Notes: a model not told the origin generated them from the sequence alone. A stretch of 64,000 bases of DNA from an uncultured Paracoccaceae bacterium (GCA_947492475.1 CANLNM010000001.1:806001-870000); one strand, 5' to 3'; positions 35,793-45,357 are shown, counted from the stretch's first letter. Numbers and translations: made by a program.

Positions 35793-37427
35793 ATGTTTAT
35801 CAACTCCAATCCCAAAGATTTTTTGACGCGCTTTCGCAAAGACGAAGATGGCGGCATGATCATTTTTTCACTGTATCTGTTTGTCATGATGCTGGCGATC
35901 GGCGGTATGGCCGTTGATCTGATGCGATTTGAAACGGCCCGCGCCCAATTGCAAAGCTGCACCGATACGGCGTTGCTGGCCGCGGCTGATTTGGATCAGG
36001 GAAACGACCCAGCCACCGTGTTCAATGATTATATGGACAAATGTGGCATGTCTGACTTTGTGCAAACCGGCAGCCCCGTGGTTGTCGAAGGCATCAATTA
36101 CCGGTCCGTCACTGCGGATGCGACCATTGAATTGCCCACTTTGTTTATGAACATGATGGGCATCACCCAATTGGACGCGCCTTCGACCGGCACCGCAATA
36201 GAGAGCGTTTCAGAAGTTGAAATTTCGCTGGTGCTGGATATTTCCGGCTCTATGGGGTGGGCATCCAACACCGGAACGACAACCAAGCTTGAGGAATTGC
36301 AAGCGGCCGCAAATCTGTTTGTGGATATGATTTATCAGCGTTCTGATCCCGACGAAGTGTCGATCAGCATCATCCCCTATTCCACACAGGTGGCTTTGCC
36401 GCCCAATTTGCTGGACCAGTATAACGTGACCCGTGGGCACAATTATTCCAGCTGTGTGAACTTTGACTACGATGACTTTAACACTGTGTCATTGCCAACA
36501 AACCAAGCGCTGGAACACACACAGCATTTTGCCCCTTGGGGGAAATACGGCCCGGTGCGCTATGACCATTATAACCGGTCTTATGTATGTCGCCCCGAAG
36601 CTGCGTCTGCGATCCTGCCCATGAGCGGCGACCCAGATGTCCTGAAAGCCCATATCAACGCGTTGACCCCAGGTGGGAACACGTCCATCGATATTGGGGT
36701 GAAATGGGGCGTGGCACTGTTGGATCCATCCGCACAGCCTGCCATCAACGCATTGATCGCCAATAACGAAGTAAACTCTGTCTTCTCTGGTCGCCCCTAT
36801 ACCGTGGCCAGCGGTCAATCGATGAAAATCGTGATTGTGATGACGGATGGGAAAAACACCACGCAATATATGCTGGATGACACCCTGCGCGGGTCCATGT
36901 CCGACGTTTACGAAGATCCGGTTTCTGGCCACTACTTTGTGGATTCCGACGAAGAAGGCCACCGGGATGGCGACGGTATCCCCGACGAACGTTGGTTCTA
37001 TCCGCGGGCGGAACGGTATGGCTGGGGCAACCAATGGCGTCGCGATTGGGAAGTGCCTGCCAACTTGCGTCAACTGCCCTATTCGGAACTCATGAACGAA
37101 GTGACGATGCAATATAACGCAGACTATCACTATGGTCGCCAGCACGACTGGTCGTCTGATTACAATTCCCAGTACAACAACATCCTGGAAACGGTAAATG
37201 CAGGGACCAAAAACAGTCGTCTGGATGACATTTGTGACGTCGCCAAAAGTGATCCAAACAATATGGTGGTCTACACGATCGGCTTTGAGGTTGACGATCC
37301 ATCCGCGGCTGTGATGGCAGATTGCGCATCCTCGGCGTCCCACTTCTATCGTGTGGGTGGTCCAGAAATCATGGATGCGTTCCAATCCATCGCACGTCAG
37401 GTGAATGAACTGAGGCTCGTACAATGA
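35793..37427 (+). CDS. TadG-like pilus protein with von Willebrand factor A domain
   Basis: A 544-residue membrane-anchored protein. It starts with a short basic cytoplasmic stretch, a transmembrane helix (about 22 to 45, MIIFSLYLFVMMLAIGGMAV) and the TadE/TadG cysteine block (ARAQLQSCTDTALLAAADL). A vWA domain follows from about residue 145, with MIDAS motifs DISGSM (DxSxS) and VIVMTDGKN. The domain is interrupted by a long loop rich in Tyr and acidic residues. Three to four cysteines may be disulfide-bonded outside. It probably acts as a scaffold in Tad pilus assembly. It sits 3 bases after the TadE gene and overlaps the next gene by 4 bases. Confidence 0.85.
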   Translation: MFINSNPKDFLTRFRKDEDGGMIIFSLYLFVMMLAIGGMAVDLMRFETARAQLQSCTDTALLAAADLDQGNDPATVFNDYMDKCGMSDFVQTGSPVVVEGINYRSVTADATIELPTLFMNMMGITQLDAPSTGTAIESVSEVEISLVLDISGSMGWASNTGTTTKLEELQAAANLFVDMIYQRSDPDEVSISIIPYSTQVALPPNLLDQYNVTRGHNYSSCVNFDYDDFNTVSLPTNQALEHTQHFAPWGKYGPVRYDHYNRSYVCRPEAASAILPMSGDPDVLKAHINALTPGGNTSIDIGVKWGVALLDPSAQPAINALIANNEVNSVFSGRPYTVASGQSMKIVIVMTDGKNTTQYMLDDTLRGSMSDVYEDPVSGHYFVDSDEEGHRDGDGIPDERWFYPRAERYGWGNQWRRDWEVPANLRQLPYSELMNEVTMQYNADYHYGRQHDWSSDYNSQYNNILETVNAGTKNSRLDDICDVAKSDPNNMVVYTIGFEVDDPSAAVMADCASSASHFYRVGGPEIMDAFQSIARQVNELRLVQ

Positions 37428-38131
37428 TGCGCACCCCTACCTTTCTCACCCGCTGCGGCATCTTGTTGCGAGATCGGATCGACCGGTTTCGCAGCGACGA
37501 ACGGGGATCTGTTTCGATCGAAATGGTTCTGGTCGTCCCGATGTTGTTTTGGTGCTATCTGGGGATGTTCGTCTATTTTGACGCATTCCGCGCAAAGTCC
37601 GCGACGGAAAAGGCAACATTCACCATTGCCGACTTTATCGGCCGGATCGACAACCGCGAAATCGAAGACGTCGTGACCCCCGAAATCATTGATTCCATGT
37701 ACGAATTGCATGGATTGTTGACCCATTCGCGCCTGCGCACTGGTGTGCGTATTTCGGTTATCAGCTGGAATGCCAATCGGGGCCGGTATTACCGGGTTTG
37801 GTCTGAATGGCGTGGCAGACGGGCGCGTGACACAGGTGGTCTGCGCGGTGTTGGTCGGTTGACCAACACCGCGCTTATTAGCCCCGAATACACGGATCGA
37901 CTGCCGACAACGATGCTGCACACGGAACGCCTGATCTTGGTGGAAACATTTGCCATCTATGAACCGCCCTTTAATCTGGCTTGGGACGCATTTGGAACAG
38001 GTCAAGAAACATTTGGCCCGCATATCAAGCCGTATCAAATGGATACGTTGGTGTTTTACCGCCCTCGGTTCAGCGAACGGATTTGTTTCAACGACGATCC
38101 CAATTATGATCCGGTCGCGGCCGTGTGCTAA
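37424..38131 (+). CDS. Second TadE-like pilus assembly protein
   Basis: A 235-residue protein with the same basic-then-hydrophobic start (RFRSDERGSVSIEMVLVVPM, helix about 30 to 55), the TadE processing-site pattern with Glu at about 33. The periplasmic part is longer than the first TadE gene and lacks recognised domains. The last residues contain two cysteines (RICFND and AVC). It overlaps the vWA gene as ATGA, so the three products are made in proportion. The rest of the tad cluster (ATPase, secretin, pilin) is not in this window. Confidence 0.8.
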   Translation: MMRTPTFLTRCGILLRDRIDRFRSDERGSVSIEMVLVVPMLFWCYLGMFVYFDAFRAKSATEKATFTIADFIGRIDNREIEDVVTPEIIDSMYELHGLLTHSRLRTGVRISVISWNANRGRYYRVWSEWRGRRARDTGGLRGVGRLTNTALISPEYTDRLPTTMLHTERLILVETFAIYEPPFNLAWDAFGTGQETFGPHIKPYQMDTLVFYRPRFSERICFNDDPNYDPVAAVC

Positions 38132-38614
38132 TCAGCGGGACGCAATCCGAAACGCGATTTGTTCGGCCATAAATTTGGACGCCCCGGCAGAGGTAACCCC
38201 GCCAACGCCAACCCGGCGCCCCAATGCCCAATACAGCCCCGGCGCCCAGGCGCGGGGCTGTTTTTCGGTCAAAACAAGCGTAAATCCATTCGACGGCTTA
38301 AACGCAAAAACGCCCCGTTCAACGTCTTTGATGTCTTCGATCCGCGCCAGAACACGCCCAGCGCTGTCTGACAATCCCTCTTCGGTCAGGGTCAACACCA
38401 ACAATGTCGCTCGGCGCAAATGTTCGGCCCCAAACAAAACCACAGCCCCAAATGCAATCAGGAATACCTGCCAGATCAAAGCGGGGGGATTGGTAAAGGC
38501 CAGATAAATCAACAACGCCCCGAGCGCGTATAAAACCATCAACGCAAACAACCGGCGCCCGGCCGAGGCATTTAAGGTTGCGTAAACACCGTTTTCATCT
38601 GGTCCCATCATCAT
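38132..38614 (-). CDS. Hypothetical two-helix membrane protein
   Basis: A 160-residue protein with two adjacent transmembrane helices (about 25 to 42 and 48 to 66). A cytoplasmic domain follows that reads like a PH/bPH-type sandwich: LLVLTLTEEGLSDSAGRVLA, IEDIKDVERGVFAFKPSNGF and LVLTEKQPRAWAPG. I cannot name a family. It overlaps the TetR gene by 20 bases on the same strand and ends at the stop of the convergent TadE-like gene. It is probably cotranscribed with the TetR regulator. Confidence 0.6.
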   Translation of the reverse strand: MMMGPDENGVYATLNASAGRRLFALMVLYALGALLIYLAFTNPPALIWQVFLIAFGAVVLFGAEHLRRATLLVLTLTEEGLSDSAGRVLARIEDIKDVERGVFAFKPSNGFTLVLTEKQPRAWAPGLYWALGRRVGVGGVTSAGASKFMAEQIAFRIASR

Positions 38615-39203
38615 TGGTCATCCCCACCGATTTGCGCACGAGATCCAGATAGATCTCTTCGATCCGTTCGATCGAAAGGCGCCCCCCGGCCCGATACCAG
38701 TTGGTCATGCCCGTGAGAAGGGCAATCAGCGCCAAAGTCGCGACCTTGGTGTCCTCGATGGCAAAAACACCCTCATTTACGCCCTGAACAAGGATCGCTT
38801 CTAAGGCATCCTCATATTGTTTACGCATCTGTTCGATCATGACAAAGTTGTCCGGCGTCAGATTGCGCAGCTCCATATAGGACAAAAACACCTCATCCGT
38901 GCGCGGAATGTGGAACTGAATGTGGAACCGTGTGAACGCTTCGAGCTGCTGTTCGGCGTCACCTTGGATGTCTGCGCCAGCAAGGGCGGCCAACAACGAT
39001 TCCATATGGGCGTTCAACAAATCAAACAATAAGGCCTGTTTGTCTTTGGTATAATTATAAAGCGCCCCAGCCTGCACGCCCACTTCTTTGGCAATCTGGC
39101 GCATTGAGACCGCCGCATAGCCATGTTGCGCAATCAGCCGCAAGGCGGCGTCGCGCACCCGGGGGCCAGTGATATCGGAATGTGATCCAGTTTTTCGTGC
39201 CAT
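38595..39203 (-). CDS. TetR/AcrR family transcriptional regulator
   Basis: A 202-residue regulator. The N-terminal helix-turn-helix (about 12 to 60) has RVRDAALRLIAQHGYAAVSM and then IAKEVGVQAGALYNYTKDKQ, typical of TetR proteins. The C-terminal ligand domain has no recognised signature beyond helices. ATG 39203 is chosen because the frame from 39227 has no ribosome site. It overlaps the membrane protein gene by 20 bases. A TGAA-N6-TTCA palindrome lies 10 to 26 bases upstream and may be its own operator. The divergent lipoprotein gene may share it. Confidence 0.85.
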   Translation of the reverse strand: MARKTGSHSDITGPRVRDAALRLIAQHGYAAVSMRQIAKEVGVQAGALYNYTKDKQALLFDLLNAHMESLLAALAGADIQGDAEQQLEAFTRFHIQFHIPRTDEVFLSYMELRNLTPDNFVMIEQMRKQYEDALEAILVQGVNEGVFAIEDTKVATLALIALLTGMTNWYRAGGRLSIERIEEIYLDLVRKSVGMTNDDGTR

Positions 39204-39212
39204 AGCCCTTGA

Positions 39213-39232
39213 TAACTGAACAATCATTCAAT
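39213..39232. promoter_or_regulatory. Candidate TetR operator
   Basis: TGAACAATCATTCA has arms TGAA/TTCA around a 6-base centre, with nearby symmetric A/T bases. It lies just upstream of the TetR start and 80 bases before the divergent lipoprotein gene. TetR regulators usually bind such palindromes between divergent genes. Confidence 0.35.
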
Positions 39233-39308
39233 TGAAAACCCCTCGCATCACCGGACGGGCACAGGTAAGGTCGCGCCGAACCATCGGGCGACCTGACAGG
39301 TAGAAGTT

Positions 39309-39602
39309 ATGCGGTATGCGTTGATTGTATTTTTATTGGCCAGTTGCACGCAATTTCCGCAACTTGACGCCACTTTGCCGGCTGAAAATGCCGTCGCGCC
39401 GCGCGTTGTTCCGTTGGGTCCGATTCTGGCACAGGCCGATCGGTTGGGCGGACAAACCACCGATTTCGACGCGATCAATGCGGATCTGCAAACCCGGCTG
39501 TCGCAATTGCGCAGCCGCGCTGCCAATCTGCAAGGCCCCGTGATCCCGACGGCCACGCGCAACAGAATGCGACGTGGGATTGACACCTCTGCGTTGCAGT
39601 AA
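39309..39602 (+). CDS. Small predicted lipoprotein
   Basis: A 97-residue protein with a short signal and lipobox LLASC (Cys13). The mature part is helical and polar (ADLQTRLSQLRSRAANLQGP), suggesting a coiled coil. No family is recognised. It is divergent from the TetR gene and 57 bases before hom. It may be a small outer-membrane lipoprotein. Confidence 0.6.
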   Translation: MRYALIVFLLASCTQFPQLDATLPAENAVAPRVVPLGPILAQADRLGGQTTDFDAINADLQTRLSQLRSRAANLQGPVIPTATRNRMRRGIDTSALQ

Positions 39603-39659
39603 GCCGCCTTTCCCGCTATCCCCCCTGTCGAACCCGAAACTGATCGAAAGACGCACGCC

Positions 39660-40949
39660 ATGACCACTCCTCTTCGCCTCGGAATTGCAGGTCTCGGCAC
39701 GGTGGGTGTCGGGGTGATTAAAATCCTGCACCAAAAAGCCAATTTACTGGCGGAACGCACCGGCCGGCCCATTGAAATCGTCGCCGTTTCTGCACGGTCC
39801 AAAGGCAAAGATCGCGGCGTATCCCTGGATGGATATGCATGGGAAGACGATCCTGTTGCATTGGCCAAACGCGACGACATTGATGTATTTGTCGAATTGA
39901 TGGGCGGCGATAGCGGCCCCGCCAAGGACGCAACCGAAACCGCGCTGGCCAGTGGCAAAGATGTCGTCACCGCCAACAAAGCGTTGCTGGCCCATCACGG
40001 CCAAAATCTGGCCGAAATTGCCGAAGCGTCAAACCACGTCATCCGGTTCGAAGCCGCGGTTGCGGGCGGTATCCCGGTGATCAAAGCCCTGACCGAAGGC
40101 TTGGCTGGCAATGACATCACCCGTGTGATGGGCGTGATGAACGGCACCTGTAACTACATCCTGACCCGGATGGAAAACGCTGGCCTGACCTACGAAGAGG
40201 CGTTTGCCGAAGCCGATGGGCTTGGTTATTTGGAAGCGGATCCCAATCTGGATGTGGGCGGGATTGATGCGGGCCACAAACTGGCACTGCTGGCGGCAAT
40301 TGCCTATGGCACACAGCCCGATTTCGACGCCGTCGAACTAGAAGGCATCGGATCGATCACAATCGAAGATATCCGCCAAGCCGCCGATATGGGCTATAAA
40401 ATCAAGCTGTTAGGCGTCGCGCAAATGACCGGCCGGGGGTTGGAACAACGCATGTCGCCGTGCCTTGTGCCTGCCACGTCCCCGCTGGGTCAGCTCGAAG
40501 GGGGCACCAATATGGTGGTGCTGGAAGGCGATCATGTGGGGCAGATTGTGCTGCGTGGCGCAGGTGCCGGCGAAGGCCCAACCGCCAGCGCGGTTTTGGG
40601 CGACATCATGGATATTGCCCGTGGCATCCGCATTTCGACCTTTGGCCAACCGGCCGCTGGCCTGACCAAGGCGCGCGCCGCACGGGCCGCCATTGCCGCA
40701 CCTTATTATCTGCGCATGGAATTGCATGATAAACCCGGCGCTTTGGCCAAAATCGCCACCCAATTGGGTGAGGCTGGTATTTCCATCGACCGGATGCGCC
40801 AATATGGCCACAATGCCGGCGCGGCACCTGTTTTGATCGTAACCCACAAAACCACTCGCAATGCCGTCGAAGACGCGCTGAAAGGGTTTGATCGCACCGG
40901 CGTTGTGGCGACCAAGCCCGTTGTGATCCGGATCGAGACCGTAGAATAA
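39660..40949 (+). CDS. hom: Homoserine dehydrogenase
   Basis: A 429-residue enzyme reducing aspartate semialdehyde to homoserine for threonine and methionine synthesis. The NAD-binding domain has GIAGLGTVGVGVIKIL, and the catalytic domain has MGVMNGTCNYILTRMEN and GLGYLEADPNLDVGGIDAGH with the conserved Lys/Asp site. A C-terminal ACT domain (about 350 to 429, LRMELHDKPGALAKIATQLG) suggests amino-acid feedback control. It leads a run of core genes (hom, ceramidase-like, glpX, isochorismatase-type, recJ), a familiar order in Rhodobacteraceae from memory. Confidence 0.95.
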   Translation: MTTPLRLGIAGLGTVGVGVIKILHQKANLLAERTGRPIEIVAVSARSKGKDRGVSLDGYAWEDDPVALAKRDDIDVFVELMGGDSGPAKDATETALASGKDVVTANKALLAHHGQNLAEIAEASNHVIRFEAAVAGGIPVIKALTEGLAGNDITRVMGVMNGTCNYILTRMENAGLTYEEAFAEADGLGYLEADPNLDVGGIDAGHKLALLAAIAYGTQPDFDAVELEGIGSITIEDIRQAADMGYKIKLLGVAQMTGRGLEQRMSPCLVPATSPLGQLEGGTNMVVLEGDHVGQIVLRGAGAGEGPTASAVLGDIMDIARGIRISTFGQPAAGLTKARAARAAIAAPYYLRMELHDKPGALAKIATQLGEAGISIDRMRQYGHNAGAAPVLIVTHKTTRNAVEDALKGFDRTGVVATKPVVIRIETVE

Positions 40950-40984
40950 CGTTTAAAAGCCGTGTATTAGTTGAGTAATGAGTG

Positions 40985-41692
40985 ATGAATTGGTTTGCCT
41001 CGGTTGACATCTATTGTGAACGTCTAAGCCCGGCCTATTGGGCAGAGCCGGTAAACGCCCTGTCCAACATTGCCTTTGTTTTGGCGGCAATCTGGGCGGG
41101 GTTCAGCGCCAAATCCCGTGGCATCACGTCGCCTGCAATCTGGGTTCTGATCCCTTGGGCGGCGTTGATCGGCGTTGGATCCTACCTGTTTCACACCCAT
41201 GCAAACCGCTGGAGCGAGATGGCCGATGTCATTCCGATCTGGGGATTTGTCGCCGCGTATGTCCTGATCAGCGTCAACCGTTTGGGGGGTGTCCAACCCG
41301 GCAAGCTGGCCAAGATCGTCGCGATCGGGGCAATTTGTGGCTTTATCACGTCGGTGTTTTTTGCCATCGGCGAAGGCGACACCACGACGCTTGCGCATGA
41401 TCACACGCATTCTGTTGATCCGCTGAATGGATCTGGCCAATACGCGCCCGCCTTGATTGCGCTGTTGGTTTTGTCCTTTGTGATGTGGCGACGTCAGCAT
41501 CCGCAACGGGGTTGGGCCTTGGGGGCGGTGGCCGTGTTTTTCACATCCCTGTTGGCGCGCACCGTCGATATGTCCCTATGCGAAGCGATTCCCGGCGGAA
41601 CCCATTTTATGTGGCACATTCTGAACGGATTGATGGTTGGGCTGCTTTTGCAATTGCTGATCCGCGCCACCCCAGCAAAACAACGTATTTAA
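40985..41692 (+). CDS. Ceramidase-family membrane protein
   Basis: A 235-residue membrane protein with about seven helices. It carries the alkaline ceramidase pattern: a CERLSP start, YWAEPVNALSNIAFVLA, HTHANRWSEMADVIPIW, and a late HFMWHILNG segment. The His and Asp/Ser residues match the zinc site of the ceramidase (PAQR-related) family. Whether it hydrolyses ceramide in this bacterium is not known. GTG 40982 lies directly before; ATG 40985 is used. It begins 36 bases after hom. Confidence 0.8.
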   Translation: MNWFASVDIYCERLSPAYWAEPVNALSNIAFVLAAIWAGFSAKSRGITSPAIWVLIPWAALIGVGSYLFHTHANRWSEMADVIPIWGFVAAYVLISVNRLGGVQPGKLAKIVAIGAICGFITSVFFAIGEGDTTTLAHDHTHSVDPLNGSGQYAPALIALLVLSFVMWRRQHPQRGWALGAVAVFFTSLLARTVDMSLCEAIPGGTHFMWHILNGLMVGLLLQLLIRATPAKQRI

Positions 41693-41777
41693 CCGCGTAT
41701 TTACGCACCCAAACCTTGTAAATTGCCCTCTGCCTGCGCTACATGGCGGCAACCTAATGACCCAAAGGACCTTTGAA

Positions 41778-42743
41778 ATGCACAAGCCACCCGAATTTCA
41801 CGACCGTATGTTGTCTTTGGGCTTGGCCCGCGTATCAGAGGCAGCGGCGATTGCGTCTGCCAAACTGATCGGTCGTGGCGACGAAAAAGCCGCGGATCAA
41901 GCGGCTGTTGATGCGATGCGCACCCAGCTGAACCAGCTGGAAATTCAGGGTGTTGTTGTGATCGGCGAAGGCGAACGCGACGAAGCGCCAATGCTGTATA
42001 TCGGCGAAGAAGTGGGCAGCGGCGAAGGCCCAGCGGTAGACATCGCGCTGGACCCGCTGGAAGGCACAACATTGACCGCCAAAGACATGCCAAATGCCTT
42101 GGCTGTGATTGCCATGGGCCCGCGCGGTTCCATGCTGCACGCGCCAGACACCTATATGCGTAAACTGGCCATTGGGCCGGGCTATGAGGACGGCGTTGTG
42201 ACGCTGGACATGTCCCCAACCGAACGGGTTCAGGCCCTGGCCAAAGCCAAAGGCTGTGAGCCGTGGAACATCACCGTTTGCGTTCTGGAACGTCCACGCC
42301 ACGAAGACATGATCGCTGAATTGCGCGCCACGGGCTGTGCGATCCGCCTGATCACAGATGGGGATGTGGCCGGCGTTATGCATTGCGCGGAACCCGACCA
42401 AACCGGCATCGACATGTATATGGGCGACGGTGGCGCCCCCGAAGGCGTGCTGGCCGCAGCCGCATTGAAATGTATGGGCGGTCAAATCTTTGGTCAGCTG
42501 TTGTTCCGCAATGACGACGAACGGGGCCGCGCCGCCAAGGCAGGCATCACCGATCTGGACCGTATTTATACACGCGATGAAATGGTCACAGGCGACGTGA
42601 TCTTTGCCGCGACAGGCGTGACAGACGGTTCGTTGCTGCCCGGCATCAAACGCGAAGTCGGCTATCTGACCACAGAAACATTGTTGATGCGGTCCAAAAC
42701 CGGGTCGGTGCGGCGCATGTCTTACCGCAACCCGCGCGACTAA
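41778..42743 (+). CDS. glpX: Class II fructose-1,6-bisphosphatase
   Basis: A 321-residue GlpX-type phosphatase. Signature blocks are IGRGDEKAADQAAVDAMR, VIGEGERDEAPMLYIGEEVG, IALDPLEGTTLTAKDMPNAL and ITDGDVAGVMHCAEPDQTGI, including the metal-binding acidic residues. It works in gluconeogenesis and, where present, the Calvin cycle, though no cbb genes are nearby. I choose ATG 41778, which follows AAAGGA; the frame from 41757 has no such site. Its last base overlaps the next start (TAATG). Confidence 0.93.
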   Translation: MHKPPEFHDRMLSLGLARVSEAAAIASAKLIGRGDEKAADQAAVDAMRTQLNQLEIQGVVVIGEGERDEAPMLYIGEEVGSGEGPAVDIALDPLEGTTLTAKDMPNALAVIAMGPRGSMLHAPDTYMRKLAIGPGYEDGVVTLDMSPTERVQALAKAKGCEPWNITVCVLERPRHEDMIAELRATGCAIRLITDGDVAGVMHCAEPDQTGIDMYMGDGGAPEGVLAAAALKCMGGQIFGQLLFRNDDERGRAAKAGITDLDRIYTRDEMVTGDVIFAATGVTDGSLLPGIKREVGYLTTETLLMRSKTGSVRRMSYRNPRD

Positions 42744-43300
42744 TGATTGGGCCTGCCCTGATCCTGATCGACATCCAGACCGGCTTTGATGCGCCGGTCT
42801 GGGGCGATCGCAATAACCCACTGGCCGAAGAAAATGCCGGTCGTTTGCTGGCCGCATGGCGTGCGCAGAACCACCCTGTGGTTCATATTCGCCATATCAG
42901 CGTCGAACCCGGATCGCCGCTTGGACCACAAACAGGCGGCACCGATTTCAAACCCGAAGTCACCCCCCTGCCCGACGAAGTCATTTTCGACAAATCCGTC
43001 AATTCCGCCTTTATCGGAACTGATCTGGAACCTCATTTGCGCGCCCTTGGCGTGACCGATCTGGTGACGTGTGGATTGACCACGCCCCATTGCGTGTCCA
43101 CCACCAGCCGTATGGCCGCCAATCTGGGGTTCAACGTCACCTTGGCCCACGACGCCTGCGCAGCCTTCACCGGCAATGCCAGCACCGATTGGTCCGATTT
43201 GCCAGCCATGTCAGCCACGGACATCCACAATTCCGCCGTGTCACATTTGCATGGTGAATTTGTCATCGCCCGCCCAACCCAGTCGTTTTTTGCCGACTAA
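42743..43300 (+). CDS. Isochorismatase-family cysteine hydrolase
   Basis: A 185-residue single-domain hydrolase. The catalytic triad is Asp in LILIDIQTGFD (about 9), Lys in IFDKSVNSAF, and the nucleophile Cys in GLTTPHCVSTTSR. Nearest well-known relatives are nicotinamidases and N-carbamoyl or pyrazinamidase-type enzymes; the substrate cannot be chosen from sequence. It overlaps the glpX stop by one base, so it is translationally coupled. Confidence 0.85.
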   Translation: MIGPALILIDIQTGFDAPVWGDRNNPLAEENAGRLLAAWRAQNHPVVHIRHISVEPGSPLGPQTGGTDFKPEVTPLPDEVIFDKSVNSAFIGTDLEPHLRALGVTDLVTCGLTTPHCVSTTSRMAANLGFNVTLAHDACAAFTGNASTDWSDLPAMSATDIHNSAVSHLHGEFVIARPTQSFFAD

Positions 43301-43321
43301 GTGCAAAACCCTGTGTCCGCT

Positions 43322-43348
43322 TTCTATCCCGACCAGCGCCGGATAGAA
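43322..43348. repeat. Perfect 8-bp inverted repeat before recJ
   Basis: TTCTATCC (43322) and GGATAGAA (43341) surround 11 bases. The repeat lies after the hydrolase stop and 44 bases before recJ. There is no T-run, so it is either a weak terminator stem or an operator. Confidence 0.4.
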
Positions 43349-43391
43349 GTGCCCTATCAATACGGCATTTGCGGAACGTTTGGGGGCAGTC

Positions 43392-45158
43392 ATGAATGAT
43401 ACACTTGCGGGCAAAGGAACCGATTTTCTGGGCGTTGGCACGTCTTTGTCCGGGCGCAAATGGGTAGGTCCAAACATCGAAGAAGACCGCCAAGCCGAAA
43501 CGCTGATCCAGCAGACCGGCCTGCCTGCGCCGTTGGCCCGCGTGTTGGCGAAACGCGGCATCGCCCCGCAAGACGCCGAAACCTATCTGGCCCCTGCCCT
43601 GCGGGATTTGCTGCCGGACCCGCGATCACTGCGCGACATGGAAAAGGCGGCGACGCGGTTCCTGTTGGCTGTGAAAAACCGTCAACGCATTGCAATATTT
43701 GCAGATTATGATGTGGATGGCGGCACCTCAGCCGCGCTGTTGATCGATTGGCTGCGCCAGATGGGATTGCAGGCCACATTGTATATCCCGGATCGCATCG
43801 ACGAAGGATACGGGCCAAATGAGCCAGCCATGGCCGAATTGGCCGCAAAGCACGATCTGATCATTTGTGTGGATTGCGGGACCCTGTCCCATGATCCTAT
43901 TGCGGCAGCCCAAGGGGCGGATGTGATTGTGCTGGACCACCATCTGAGCGGCGAAACCCTACCTGATGCTCATGCGGTTGTGAACCCAAACCGGCAGGAC
44001 GAAACCGGCGATCTGGGGCATCTCTGTGCTGCGGCGGTCGTGTTTTTGATGTTGGTCGAGGCAAACCGCCAAATGCGCGCAGACAATGCCAAAGGTCCTG
44101 ACCTGATGGCGATGTTGGATCTGGTGGCACTGGCGACTGTGGCGGATGTGGCACCCCTGATTGGGGTCAACCGCGCCCTGGTGCGCCAAGGGCTCAAGGT
44201 GATAGCACAGCGCCGTCGCATCGGTCTGACAGCATTGGCGGATGTGGCCGGGTTGGATACCACGCCCACGTCCTATCACCTTGGGTTCCTGTTGGGGCCA
44301 CGTGTGAATGCCGGTGGACGGATTGGGGCGGCTGATCTGGGCGCGCGTCTGTTGGCCACAACTGATCCGCACGAAGCCGCCGCATTGGCCGAAAAGCTGG
44401 ACAAACTGAACCACGAACGTCGCGAAATCGAAACCTTTGTACGCGACGCTGCATTGGAACAGGCGCGTGAACGGGGCCTGGACGGCCCGCTGGTCTGGGC
44501 CGCAGGCGAAGGCTGGCATCCCGGCGTGGTTGGCATCGTCGCGTCCCGATTAAAAGAGGCCACAAACCGACCCGCCATTGTCATCGGGCTGGATGGCGAT
44601 GAGGGCAAAGGATCCGGGCGTTCGATCAATGGCGTCGATCTGGGCGCGTCGATCCAACGCGCAGTCAGCGATGGCCTGTTGCTCAAGGGGGGTGGGCACA
44701 AAATGGCGGCGGGCCTAACCGTGGCACGCGACCAGTTGGAACCCGCCATGGCGCGCATTTGCGAATTGCTCGCCAAACAGGGGGCCGGCGATGCGGGCCC
44801 GTCAGATTTGAAACTGGACGGCATCCTGATGCCCGGCGCCGCGTCGGTTGAACTGGTGAACAGGCTCGAAGAGGCAGGGCCTTACGGGGCCTCCTCTCCT
44901 GCGCCGCGATTCGCCCTGCCCGATTGCCAAATCCTGTTCGCCAAAGAGGTGGGCAGCGGTCATCTAAAGCTGAGTTTCGGCGATGGATTGTCGGCGCGCA
45001 TGGATGCAATCGCATTTGGCGCGCTGGACAGCGACATGGGGCGCGCGTTGATGAACCACAAAGGCAGGCGATTCCATCTGGCGGGACGGCTGGATGTGAA
45101 CACATGGCAAGGGCGTCAATCTGTACAGCTGCGATTAGAAGATGCCGCCGAGGCCTGA
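43392..45158 (+). CDS. recJ: Single-stranded-DNA-specific exonuclease RecJ
   Basis: A 588-residue 5'-3' exonuclease of the DHH family. The catalytic metal motifs are present: IFADYDVDGGTSAALLIDWL, ICVDCGTLSHDPI, and VIVLDHHLSGETLPDAHAVV with DHH. DHHA1 follows with SIQRAVSDGLLLKGGGHKMA, then a C-terminal OB-fold (about 470 to 588). It acts in recombination and mismatch repair. GGGGG precedes ATG 43392 by about 6 bases. The tRNA-Glu gene follows 124 bases later. Confidence 0.95.
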   Translation: MNDTLAGKGTDFLGVGTSLSGRKWVGPNIEEDRQAETLIQQTGLPAPLARVLAKRGIAPQDAETYLAPALRDLLPDPRSLRDMEKAATRFLLAVKNRQRIAIFADYDVDGGTSAALLIDWLRQMGLQATLYIPDRIDEGYGPNEPAMAELAAKHDLIICVDCGTLSHDPIAAAQGADVIVLDHHLSGETLPDAHAVVNPNRQDETGDLGHLCAAAVVFLMLVEANRQMRADNAKGPDLMAMLDLVALATVADVAPLIGVNRALVRQGLKVIAQRRRIGLTALADVAGLDTTPTSYHLGFLLGPRVNAGGRIGAADLGARLLATTDPHEAAALAEKLDKLNHERREIETFVRDAALEQARERGLDGPLVWAAGEGWHPGVVGIVASRLKEATNRPAIVIGLDGDEGKGSGRSINGVDLGASIQRAVSDGLLLKGGGHKMAAGLTVARDQLEPAMARICELLAKQGAGDAGPSDLKLDGILMPGAASVELVNRLEEAGPYGASSPAPRFALPDCQILFAKEVGSGHLKLSFGDGLSARMDAIAFGALDSDMGRALMNHKGRRFHLAGRLDVNTWQGRQSVQLRLEDAAEA

Positions 45159-45282
45159 CAGGCCTTAAAAATATGAAGTTTTGACAGACAAATTAACTTT
45201 CTTTCAGGAAGTTGGAAAAAGTTTGAAAAAACATCTTGCGGACCTTCATCGCACAATCTAAAAGCCCCCTCACAGCAAGCGT

Positions 45283-45357
45283 GGCCCGTTCGTCTATCGG
45301 TTAGGACGCCAGGTTTTCAACCTGGAAAGAGGGGTTCGATTCCCCTACGGGCTGCCA
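45283..45357 (+). tRNA. tRNA-Glu (TTC)
   Basis: A 75-base tRNA with CCA encoded. The anticodon stem CCAGG/CCTGG has the loop TTTTCAA, giving anticodon TTC (Glu). The acceptor arm GGCCCGT pairs with ACGGGCT with a G1:U72 wobble at the end and discriminator G73. The T arm is AGGGG-TTCGATT-CCCCT. It lies downstream of recJ. Confidence 0.95.

Noticed and set aside
36489-37424. Open frame of 311 codons on the minus strand across the vWA pilus gene
   Set aside because: It is antisense to a clear vWA protein, has no family features and arises from codon bias in GC-rich DNA.
41835-42857. Open frame of 340 codons antisense to glpX
   Set aside because: The plus-strand glpX has all family motifs and a good ribosome site; the opposite frame has none.
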